NCBI GenBank assembly: GCA_012510695.1
Contig: JAAZHN010000022.1
Coordinates: 1-5,516 of the forward strand
DNA: 5,516 bases
DNA from: Mollicutes bacterium
GTDB taxonomy: Bacteria > Bacillota_I > Bacilli_A > RF39 > UBA660
Reading direction: 5' to 3'
The position numbers and the translations under genes are program-made. The first letter of the stretch is position 1. Every line of letters begins with the position of its first letter. Of the stretch, positions 1 through 5,303 are shown one piece after another. The notes under the pieces are model-generated. The model was not told the origin of the DNA. It did no database searches and was given only the letters and a program-made list of their open reading frames with translations.

Positions 1-431
1 AATGGTCTTTGCGAGTAATCAACAAATAATAAAATATATGGAGTTGCAATAAATATTAAAATTAAAGCATAGTGAATTAAACCAATTTTAAATGTATAAA
101 ATAAAAACATTGTAACAGTAAGTAAAATAAATGTTTCACTTATCATTCTCATTACTCTAGGAGTAAACACTAACTTTTTCTTAGCCTTCTTAGGGAAATT
201 ATAGACAATTAATAATAGTCCTAAAGCAGTAGCTATTTCAATATTATTAAACATTATTAAAATATATTGGATAATACTTATTCCATTATTAACTAGTAGT
301 AGTGGATAGTTATTTTTTAACCACTTAGACTGAACTTCTGGTTTATAGTAATTAAGTTGATACATATGGATATTATGTCTAAAATATAATAAAAAATTAA
401 TAATAAATGTTGTTAAAAATAAGTAATTCAT
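1..431 (-). CDS. murF: MurF-type Mur ligase, N-terminal membrane domain (partial, runs off window)
   Basis: An open frame of 143 codons starts at ATG 431-429 and leaves the window without a stop. The visible part is very hydrophobic, with membrane segments at about residues 3-17, 43-61, 66-79, 98-114 and 116-137. Between the first two lies the pattern HNIHMYQLNYYK (19-30) followed by W37-L38. A basic loop, KKAKKKLVFTPRV (81-93), follows the third. From memory, this layout matches the membrane extension that precedes the ATP-dependent ligase core in many Bacillota proteins annotated as UDP-MurNAc-tripeptide:D-Ala-D-Ala ligase (MurF), the last cytoplasmic step of muropeptide synthesis. The ligase core itself is outside the window, so the enzyme name is inferred. 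The start is supported by a strong Shine-Dalgarno and a one-base overlap (TGATG) with the upstream hydrolase. The carboxypeptidase further up fits a cell-wall role. It could instead be another membrane protein with a similar N-terminus. Confidence 0.62.
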   Translation of the reverse strand, partial: MNYLFLTTFIINFLLYFRHNIHMYQLNYYKPEVQSKWLKNNYPLLLVNNGISIIQYILIMFNNIEIATALGLLLIVYNFPKKAKKKLVFTPRVMRMISETFILLTVTMFLFYTFKIGLIHYALILIFIATPYILLFVDYSQRP

Positions 432-1174
432 CACTTACCTCCTCCTAAGAATATCTCTATTACTTGATTAGTTAAATATGGATTATCTAAAAATGAATAA
501 TGTCCAGCATTCTCAATTTTTACTAATCCTGAATCTTTAATTTTACTTTCCATAATATAAGCATCTTCAATCGGTGTATCTTGATCATTTACTCCCCAAA
601 TAAGTAATGTAGAATATTTAACTTTTGGAAGTAAAGGCTCTAAGTCTTCTTTAATAACATTAACTAATGTTTCTTTCATTATCGGATTTGCATTTTTATA
701 ATCAGTTGAGCCTAATTTATTTTTCATCTTCATTACTAATGATGGCATTAATCTACCAATTGTATTTTTTAAGATTTTTAATAACTTAACTTTTAGACTT
801 GATTTTTTTCTTCTAATTCCAGCACTGTCGATTAAAATTATTTTATCTAATTTTACATCATCACTAGAACCTAACTTAATTGATATTCTACCACCAAATG
901 AGTGACCAATGAGTGTTGGATTTTTAATTTTTAATTCTTTTAAAAACTCTTTAACCGCATCAACATAATCATCTAATGTCCAAGGAGTTTTCAAACTTTC
1001 ACTTTCACCAAAACCAGGTAAGTCTAAGGCAATTACCTGGTGAGTAGCACTTAAAAATTCAATTAATGATTTAAAAACGCTTTTAGATGACCCCCAACCG
1101 TGTAAGATAACTACACTTTTTCCCATACCGGTTATTTGATAATTTATTTTTTGATCCTTAATCTTTATTTCCAT
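431..1174 (-). CDS. Alpha/beta hydrolase fold protein
   Basis: This is a 247-residue soluble alpha/beta hydrolase (Abhydrolase_1/6 type). The oxyanion-hole motif HGWG is at 25-28 and DLPGFGES at 51-58. The nucleophile elbow GHSFGG is at 90-95 with Ser92 as nucleophile. The acid is probably Asp197 in WGVNDQDTP (193-201), and the catalytic His is H225 in NAGHYSFLDNP. The triad is therefore complete. A basic helical cap lies at about 121-180, starting RRKKSS, which could face membrane or anionic substrate. No signal peptide is visible. The start is preceded by AGAGGT at close spacing. It lies 25 bp after the CapA-like gene and overlaps the MurF-like gene by one base, so it is probably co-expressed with muropeptide synthesis. 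Its substrate cannot be read from sequence. Esterase, thioesterase or lipase-like activity on an envelope precursor is a guess from context only. Confidence 0.93.
   Translation of the reverse strand: MEIKIKDQKINYQITGMGKSVVILHGWGSSKSVFKSLIEFLSATHQVIALDLPGFGESESLKTPWTLDDYVDAVKEFLKELKIKNPTLIGHSFGGRISIKLGSSDDVKLDKIILIDSAGIRRKKSSLKVKLLKILKNTIGRLMPSLVMKMKNKLGSTDYKNANPIMKETLVNVIKEDLEPLLPKVKYSTLLIWGVNDQDTPIEDAYIMESKIKDSGLVKIENAGHYSFLDNPYLTNQVIEIFLGGGK
437..446 (-). promoter_or_regulatory. Strong Shine-Dalgarno inside the hydrolase 3' end, for the MurF-like gene
   Basis: The minus strand reads AGGAGGAGGT five bases before the ATG at 431-429. The same bases encode the last Gly residues of the alpha/beta hydrolase, whose TGA shares its final A with the next ATG. 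This fixes the start of the MurF-like gene and predicts translational coupling of the two proteins. Confidence 0.85.
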
Positions 1175-1199
1175 ATAACCTCTTTTATTATTATAGCAC

Positions 1200-2261
1200 T
1201 TATTCGTCTTGATATTCGAAATTATAACTTAAATCTAAGATTTTCTTTAATACTCTATCTTTTTCTTTACCTTCTAATATTTGTGGTTGAAAATCATTAA
1301 CATTCTTTTTTGAAGAAATTGAAACAGGAATTATTTTAATTTGAGCATCTTCAATTTTACTATTTTTTAATTTATAAACCATTTGGACAATAAATGAATC
1401 TTTATCTTTAGGATTAACATGTCCGCCAAATGAGAAGTTTCCTAAAGAATAAACAATATGTTTACCCTTATATGTTTCAAGTCCTTGAACACGGTGTGGG
1501 TGATGACCAATGATAAGATCAGCTCCATTATCGATTGCATACTTCGCTAATTCTCTTTGACTTTCTTGAGGACGATAGTGAGTTTCAATTCCCCAATGGA
1601 ATGTAACTAAGATTAAATCAACATTAGATTTTTTTAAAGCTGTTAAACCTTTGTCTAAATCTTCTTTAATATTTTTATTATAAAGTGAATAATAACCGAT
1701 CATGCCGATTTTTACTCCTTTAACTTCCATAATCTTAATAATATCTTCCCCAAAATAAGATATACCTAAATCATCTAAGGTTTTTAATGTATCTTTATAA
1801 CCTTGTTCTAAGAAATCATAAGTATGATTATTGGCTAAATTAACTACTTCAACACTTCCTAAAGATAATATTTGTCCATAACTAGGTGGAGCTTTAAAAG
1901 TAAATGTCTTATTAGCCCTTTCAGTCGCATCAGTAAATGTATTTTCCAAGTTAGCAATCGTTAAGTCATCCTTAGCAAAAACACTTTGAACACCCCTAAA
2001 ATACATTCCATAATCATGATTATTTCTTTCTGTTAATTTAATAAAAGAATCATGAACTAAATATCTTGGATCAGATCCTAGTGTGCAATCTCCAACTGCA
2101 CTTATTGTTAATGTATCATTAACTGTTACACTTTCAATGATAGTTTGTTGAATAACCTTAGGCGCATCTTTTTTTGTTGCTATAGTAAATGCTACATATG
2201 AAAACCCCAAAAAAACAAGTAACACAACTAAATTAATACTAATTAATATTCTTTCTTTCAT
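1200..2261 (-). CDS. CapA family protein (PGA_cap, metallophosphatase fold), membrane-anchored
   Basis: The protein has 353 residues. An uncleaved N-terminal membrane helix spans about 8-27, followed by an extracytoplasmic domain from about 50. Family motifs appear in order: SAVGDCTLG (54-62, D58 a likely metal ligand), NLENT (104-108), NLANNHTYD (141-149), FHWG (221-224), GHHPHRVQG (252-260) and SLGNFSFGG (272-280). These are the hallmarks of the CapA/PgsA family, a calcineurin-like fold with Asp/His/Asn metal ligands. In Bacillus, CapA works with CapB and CapC in poly-gamma-glutamate synthesis and export. No CapB or CapC is visible here and most family members sit outside capsule operons, so a poly-glutamate role is not supported. 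AGGTG lies six bases before the ATG and a perfect TATAAT lies upstream, so the gene may have its own promoter. Its envelope neighbours suggest a surface polymer or cell-wall role. Confidence 0.92.
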   Translation of the reverse strand: MKERILISINLVVLLVFLGFSYVAFTIATKKDAPKVIQQTIIESVTVNDTLTISAVGDCTLGSDPRYLVHDSFIKLTERNNHDYGMYFRGVQSVFAKDDLTIANLENTFTDATERANKTFTFKAPPSYGQILSLGSVEVVNLANNHTYDFLEQGYKDTLKTLDDLGISYFGEDIIKIMEVKGVKIGMIGYYSLYNKNIKEDLDKGLTALKKSNVDLILVTFHWGIETHYRPQESQRELAKYAIDNGADLIIGHHPHRVQGLETYKGKHIVYSLGNFSFGGHVNPKDKDSFIVQMVYKLKNSKIEDAQIKIIPVSISSKKNVNDFQPQILEGKEKDRVLKKILDLSYNFEYQDE

Positions 2262-2284
2262 TTTTCACACCTACTCTATTATCT

Positions 2285-2290
2285 ATTATA
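2285..2290 (-). promoter_or_regulatory. Candidate -10 element upstream of the CapA-like gene
   Basis: The minus strand has a perfect TATAAT here, 23 bases before the CapA-like ATG (2261-2259) and upstream of its AGGTG ribosome site. The position expected for a -35 holds only a T-tract, not a good TTGACA. In DNA this AT-rich a chance match is quite possible. The support is the intergenic location and the candidate terminator immediately upstream. Confidence 0.4.
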
Positions 2291-2306
2291 ACTTAAAATC
2301 ACAAAT

Positions 2307-2330
2307 AAAAAAACTAGTAATCTAGTTTTT
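2307..2330 (-). terminator. Candidate intrinsic terminator at the end of the carboxypeptidase gene
   Basis: On the minus strand AAAAACTAG pairs with CTAGTTTTT (9 bp; arms 2330-2322 and 2317-2309) around a 4-base ATTA loop. A run of seven T begins within the second arm (2313-2307). The TAG stop of the carboxypeptidase (2316-2314) sits in the 3' arm. The stem is A-U rich and only moderately stable, so read-through into the CapA-like gene is likely. Confidence 0.5.
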
Positions 2331-3312
2331 CGATGATTTTTTTATTATCTTCAGTTCTTTCTTCTTCAGTAAATGCTTCTAAAGTAATTATTAAATACTC
2401 TTTTTGCTTTATTTTAGTTAAATTAACTAAGTTATAATGCCCTTTTAAACCACCTGTCTTTATTCCAAAAACATTGGGATTATAATGTTCAGAATCTTCA
2501 TTTAAAAATTGATTAGTATTTTTCCAAGTTAATTTTTTATTATCTGGAGTAATAATTGAATAAGTTTCCTTACTTACTATGTCTTTAAACCAATCATAGT
2601 TTAAAAGTTTTAAATTTAATTTTAATAGATCCTTACTTGATGTTTTAGTTTCCAAATCATAACCACTTGGATCATTTATAACTGTGTCTTGATAACCAGA
2701 CTCTAATAAATATTTGTTTAAGCTTTCTAAAAACTCTTTTTGTTTATCTAAAGAATTAGAATCTAAAATATTACCACAATACTCAGCTAAAGCATAAGAA
2801 GCATCATTACCGGATGGAACAAGCATTCCTTTTATTAAATCATTAACAGTATAATTACCGACTGTTAATCTAGCAGAAGATGAGTTCTTCTTTGGCATAT
2901 ATAAAACTTTTTTAGTTACATTAACTATATCCTCAGGATTAGTAAATGTTAAAGCATAATCTATTACAAATAACTTAGTTAAACTAGCAGGGACAATAAT
3001 TTTATTTTCTTCTTTAGAAAAAATTATATCTTTATTTTTTATATCATAAACTAAGATTGACTCACTAGCATAATTCTCATCTTCTTTAAATAATGCTCTT
3101 AATTTAATTAATTCTTTTTGTCTTGCTAATTCTTCTTGATTAAATAACTCTTTACCTTTTTCATTAACTACTGAAGTAAAATACTTAACTTCACCAAATA
3201 CTTTACCTATAGTCTTAAAATTATCTAAATAATTAAGCCAAACAAAGATTCCAAGAATAATAATTAAAAATATTATTTTAACTTTTCTTTTTAATCTTCT
3301 TCTTTTTTTCAT
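2314..3312 (-). CDS. D-alanyl-D-alanine carboxypeptidase (peptidase S11, low-molecular-weight PBP)
   Basis: The protein has 332 residues and should trim the terminal D-Ala from peptidoglycan pentapeptides outside the membrane. A very basic N-terminus (KKRRRLKRKVK, 2-12) precedes one membrane helix (13-27). A linker region at about 40-75 is rich in charged residues, and then comes the penicillin-binding fold. The three active-site motifs are present: SLTK (S110 nucleophile, K113), SGN (167-169) and KTG (285-287). DPSG at 214-217 and KNTNQFL at 264-270 also fit S11. The protein ends about 45 residues after KTG. It therefore lacks the C-terminal beta domain and amphipathic anchor of DacA/PBP5-type enzymes, and the N-terminal helix is probably the anchor. 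The start lies one base after the FMN reductase stop and has no clear Shine-Dalgarno, suggesting coupling to upstream translation. The family call is secure; the exact physiological substrate is inferred. Confidence 0.94.
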   Translation of the reverse strand: MKKRRRLKRKVKIIFLIIILGIFVWLNYLDNFKTIGKVFGEVKYFTSVVNEKGKELFNQEELARQKELIKLRALFKEDENYASESILVYDIKNKDIIFSKEENKIIVPASLTKLFVIDYALTFTNPEDIVNVTKKVLYMPKKNSSSARLTVGNYTVNDLIKGMLVPSGNDASYALAEYCGNILDSNSLDKQKEFLESLNKYLLESGYQDTVINDPSGYDLETKTSSKDLLKLNLKLLNYDWFKDIVSKETYSIITPDNKKLTWKNTNQFLNEDSEHYNPNVFGIKTGGLKGHYNLVNLTKIKQKEYLIITLEAFTEEERTEDNKKIIEKLDY

Positions 3313-3313
3313 A

Positions 3314-3829
3314 TTATTGTTTAATAAACCTATCTAAGGCTTTAATTGCATCTTGAATAAAGTGATTATCAGGAGTTAAATTAAATTCTGCATTAGGAAT
3401 TGTTAATCTTGGTCTTGCCATTAAATTAGTATTTAAAAATACCATTAATTGAACTAAATCATTATAAGCATTAATCGTTCCAAATTTACCAGGAGTAACC
3501 CCTGATAAAATAACTTTCTTTTTACTCATTACTTGACCTAATTCTTCACTTCTTGGTCTTCCTAACCAATCTAAAGTATTTTTTAATACTCCAGGAATTC
3601 CATTATTATATTCAGGACTAAATATCCAAATAAGGTCTGAATTTAATACTTTATCTCTTAATTCTAAAACACTTTTTGGTGCTGGATATTCAAGATCCTC
3701 ATTAAACATTGGAATATTTTCTAAAGTTACTATTTCCATTTCATAATCGATATTGTCTTTAATTAAATTAGCTAATTTTAAATTATAAGATTCTTTTCTT
3801 AATGATCCTACTATTCCTAAAACTTTCAT
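3314..3829 (-). CDS. NADPH-dependent FMN reductase family flavoprotein
   Basis: This is a 171-residue flavodoxin-like protein of the FMN_red family. GIVGSLRKESYN (5-16) is the phosphate-binding loop for FMN. FSPEYNNGIPGVLKNTLDW (70-88) is the family signature that contacts the flavin ring. SGVTPGKFGT (109-118) follows the third core strand. Relatives reduce flavins, quinones, azo dyes or chromate with NAD(P)H in the cytoplasm; the natural substrate cannot be read here. Length is close to the family norm of about 175-190. The start is fixed by AGGAGG four bases upstream, which overlaps the TAG stop of the pirin gene (TAGGAGG). The gap to pirin is 8 bp and to the carboxypeptidase 1 bp, so the three are probably one transcript. 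Pairing with pirin suggests a redox or xenobiotic (quinone/flavonoid) role, which is inference. Confidence 0.93.
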   Translation of the reverse strand: MKVLGIVGSLRKESYNLKLANLIKDNIDYEMEIVTLENIPMFNEDLEYPAPKSVLELRDKVLNSDLIWIFSPEYNNGIPGVLKNTLDWLGRPRSEELGQVMSKKKVILSGVTPGKFGTINAYNDLVQLMVFLNTNLMARPRLTIPNAEFNLTPDNHFIQDAIKALDRFIKQ

Positions 3830-3837
3830 ATTGCCTC

Positions 3838-4671
3838 CTAATAATCTATTTTTTTCTTTAAAAATTGTCCAGTTTCAAGATCTATATATGCTTGATATAA
3901 GTCCTCTCTAGAACTCATAACAATTGGCCCTCCCCAAAATACTGGTTCATCTAATTTTTTAGATGAAACAAACAATACTTGGGCTTCACCTTCTGCTTCT
4001 ATCTTAACATAGTTTCCACTAGTTATTTTAACAGCAGTTTTTTCTTCTATTTTTTCTCCACCAACCATAATTTCTCCTAATAAAGTAAATAACATAATTG
4101 ATGATTCCTCTGCAGTATCTATTTTTATTTCACCCGACTTAAGATGAATATCATAATAATCTAGTGGTAAATATTTGCTTTGATAACCTTTATGTTCTAA
4201 ATAAGTGCCAGCTAGAAGTCTTAATTTTCCAGCAGGAATTTCAATTTCCTTTATATTTTCATTTTTAATTGCCAAGTACTCAGGATCACACATTTTATCT
4301 TTTTCTGGTAAATTTAACCATAGTTGAACTCCTAATAATCTTTTGCTAGCTGGCAGAGATTCAGCATGAATAATTCCAGAACCCGCCGTCATCCACTGAA
4401 CCTCGCCTGAATTTATTGTATCTTCATTACCCAAGCTATCTTTATGAGTCATCGACCCTTCATAAACATAACTAATTGTTTCAATTCCACGATGAGGATG
4501 ATCAGGAAATCCAGCAATATAATCTTTTGGATCTTCACTGTCAAATGAATCAAGCATTAAGATAGGATCAAATTCAGAAACTGTTTTATTACCTAAAACT
4601 CTAACTAAACTAACTCCTGCTCCATCAACTGTCCTATACCCAGTTATTTTACTTTTAATTTTTCTTTCCAT
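3838..4671 (-). CDS. Pirin family bicupin protein
   Basis: This 277-residue protein has both pirin domains. The N-terminal cupin carries FPDHPHRGIETISYV (55-69) and the second metal motif MTAGSGIIHAE (94-104). The four residues equivalent to the iron ligands of human pirin and E. coli YhhW are all present: H58, H60, H102 and E104. The C-terminal cupin ends with the typical EPVFWGGPIVMSS (242-254) and a DLETGQF tail. Bacterial pirins with this metal set can oxidise quercetin, while others act as regulators or metabolic modulators. The sequence allows the dioxygenase activity but does not prove it. The ATG is preceded by a weak purine tract (AGAAAGAG). It appears to be first in the transcript with the FMN reductase and carboxypeptidase genes. 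G+C is somewhat higher than in the genes below it (19-21 of 60 in two hand-counted stretches), probably because of its conserved motifs. Confidence 0.95.
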   Translation of the reverse strand: MERKIKSKITGYRTVDGAGVSLVRVLGNKTVSEFDPILMLDSFDSEDPKDYIAGFPDHPHRGIETISYVYEGSMTHKDSLGNEDTINSGEVQWMTAGSGIIHAESLPASKRLLGVQLWLNLPEKDKMCDPEYLAIKNENIKEIEIPAGKLRLLAGTYLEHKGYQSKYLPLDYYDIHLKSGEIKIDTAEESSIMLFTLLGEIMVGGEKIEEKTAVKITSGNYVKIEAEGEAQVLFVSSKKLDEPVFWGGPIVMSSREDLYQAYIDLETGQFLKKKIDY

Positions 4672-4735
4672 TTAAATCACTCTTTCTAATACTACAAAAC
4701 TCTCAACATGGCTCGACCGTATGTTTTTAATTACA

Positions 4736-4744
4736 ATAATAACA
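4736..4744 (-). promoter_or_regulatory. Candidate extended -10 promoter for the pirin operon
   Basis: The minus strand reads TGTTATTAT: an extended TG motif and a -10 hexamer matching TATAAT at five of six positions, about 65 bp before the pirin ATG. No good -35 is seen at 17 bp; that position falls at the edge of the first direct repeat (4761-4780). A bound regulator there could assist or block polymerase. The rest of the 4672-4760 spacer shows no open frame or RNA. Confidence 0.4.
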
Positions 4745-4760
4745 CATTTTCAACCTATTG

Positions 4761-4843
4761 GTTCGGTAGATACAGTCCACAGTTTTTACCTGTTCGATAG
4801 ATGCAGTCAACCCCAATATGTCCGTTTGGTAGAACGGTTAACG
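4761..4843. repeat. Three imperfect direct repeats at 31-32 bp spacing
   Basis: Copy 1 (4761-4780) is GTTCGGTAGATACAGTCCAC. Copy 2 (4792-4811) is GTTCGATAGATGCAGTCAAC and matches copy 1 at 17 of 20 positions. A weaker third copy (4824-4843) starts GTTTGGTAGA, matching 9 of 10 in its first half and 6 of 10 in the second. Start-to-start distances are 31 and 32 bp, close to three helical turns, so all copies would face the same side of DNA. They lie between the CGGC gene and the candidate pirin promoter. Regulator binding sites, or the end repeats of a lost insertion element, are possible. No transposase is visible. Confidence 0.6.
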
Positions 4844-4873
4844 GTGAAAGGTTATTTTACAAATACCTTTACC
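4843..4873. other. Weak hairpin just after the CGGC gene
   Basis: On the plus strand GGTGAAAGGT pairs with ACCTTTACC (9 bp with one bulged G at 4846) around a 12-base loop, starting one base past the CGGC stop codon. There is no T-run on either strand, so it is not a convincing intrinsic terminator. It could still stabilise the 3' end of the transcript. Confidence 0.25.
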
Positions 4874-4874
4874 A

Positions 4875-5208
4875 TTAGTGCGTATAATCAATAATCTTTA
4901 TTATTTTTCCAACCTTCTTTTCAATTGCAGCCCTCATCTGTTGTGCGTACGGGCATGCGAATCCAATAGGATTTCCTTTTGTTATACATGAAGCCAAAAC
5001 AATAGTATCTGCACCTCGTTTTACCATTTCAGCCGCTCTGGTTACTGCCTTTTTCCCAGGACAACCGCCACAAGTGTTCACTCCAGTAACTTCTATTTCC
5101 TCTTCTGATACCTTCAAATGCGCATTTCTTCTCTTTCATCACTTTAAAATCAGTTGTTCCGGGGCACATATCCTCAGTTTGCATACATCTAATTAATCCA
5201 ACTTTCAT
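4875..5208 (-). pseudogene. CGGC-domain protein, interrupted by a one-base frameshift
   Basis: The gene starts at ATG 5208-5206 behind a strong GGAGG. It reads MKVGLIRCMQ onward to residue 34 (AFEGI), then slips into a frame that ends after about ten wrong codons have begun to diverge from the family. The correct continuation, EEEIEVTGVNTCGGCPGKKA, is in another frame and runs to TAA at 4877-4875. Removing one base (best fit T5106 on the plus strand) restores a 110-residue protein, within the usual length of the CGGC family (PF08821). Cysteines in the repaired protein are C8, C15, C29, C46, C49, C74 and C85; C46-G-G-C49 is the family signature, suggesting metal or Fe-S binding. Function is not established. 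Both halves are otherwise intact and well conserved, so either a sequencing/assembly error or a recent mutation is possible. The 3' half could start at TTG 5117 but has no ribosome site there. Confidence 0.85.
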
Positions 5209-5215
5209 TAATAAA

Positions 5216-5220
5216 CCTCC
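5216..5220 (-). promoter_or_regulatory. Shine-Dalgarno fixing the CGGC gene start
   Basis: The minus strand has GGAGG seven bases before ATG 5208-5206. This picks that ATG over an in-frame ATG farther upstream, which would begin inside the upstream hairpin region and add about 22 residues not expected in the family. Confidence 0.8.
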
Positions 5221-5240
5221 AATTCTATATGTACGGTAGT

Positions 5241-5283
5241 AAAAAATAGTACTTGCACTAATTACACCGTGCAAGCACTATTT
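5241..5283 (-). terminator. Intrinsic terminator or attenuator between the NifX-like and CGGC genes
   Basis: The arms at 5283-5269 and 5258-5244 form a 15-bp stem with a 10-base loop. On the minus-strand RNA (AAAUAGUGCUUGCAC against GUGCAAGUACUAUUU) every position pairs, one as G-U. On the plus strand that position is an A-C mismatch, so the structure favours minus transcription. A run of six T (5246-5241) ends the second arm. It begins about 20 bases after the NifX-like stop and about 35 bases before the CGGC start, so it would end or reduce transcription between them. Confidence 0.75.
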
Positions 5284-5303
5284 CACAATACAAATGTGCT
5301 ATT

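Noticed and set aside
1190..1198. Extended -10 (TGCTATAAT, minus strand) before the alpha/beta hydrolase
   Set aside because: A transcript from it would begin at about the ribosome site itself, leaving no usable leader, and no -35 is seen. It is probably chance in an AT-rich spacer.
431..4671. TGA read as Trp, as in some AT-rich Mollicutes relatives
   Set aside because: Trp codons in all genes are TGG, and the hydrolase ends at TGA exactly where the next gene starts, so the standard bacterial code fits.
4761..4843. A CRISPR-like repeat array
   Set aside because: The repeats are imperfect (17/20, then much lower), the gaps between them are only 11-12 bp, there are just three copies and no cas gene is near.
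4672..4874. A small RNA or riboswitch in the spacer before pirin
   Set aside because: Only short or imperfect stems were found (for example CCGTT/AACGG near 4822-4836 and the bulged stem at 4843-4873), with no recognised riboswitch core and no T-run.
4875..5117. A separate small gene starting at TTG 5117
   Set aside because: It has no ribosome site, and its sequence is exactly the C-terminal part of the CGGC protein that begins at 5208.
5029..5274. An 81-residue protein running through the frameshift
   Set aside because: Its first residues come from the terminator region, and its last ones, after the slip, resemble nothing. Only the middle (5208 to about 5107) is real coding sequence.
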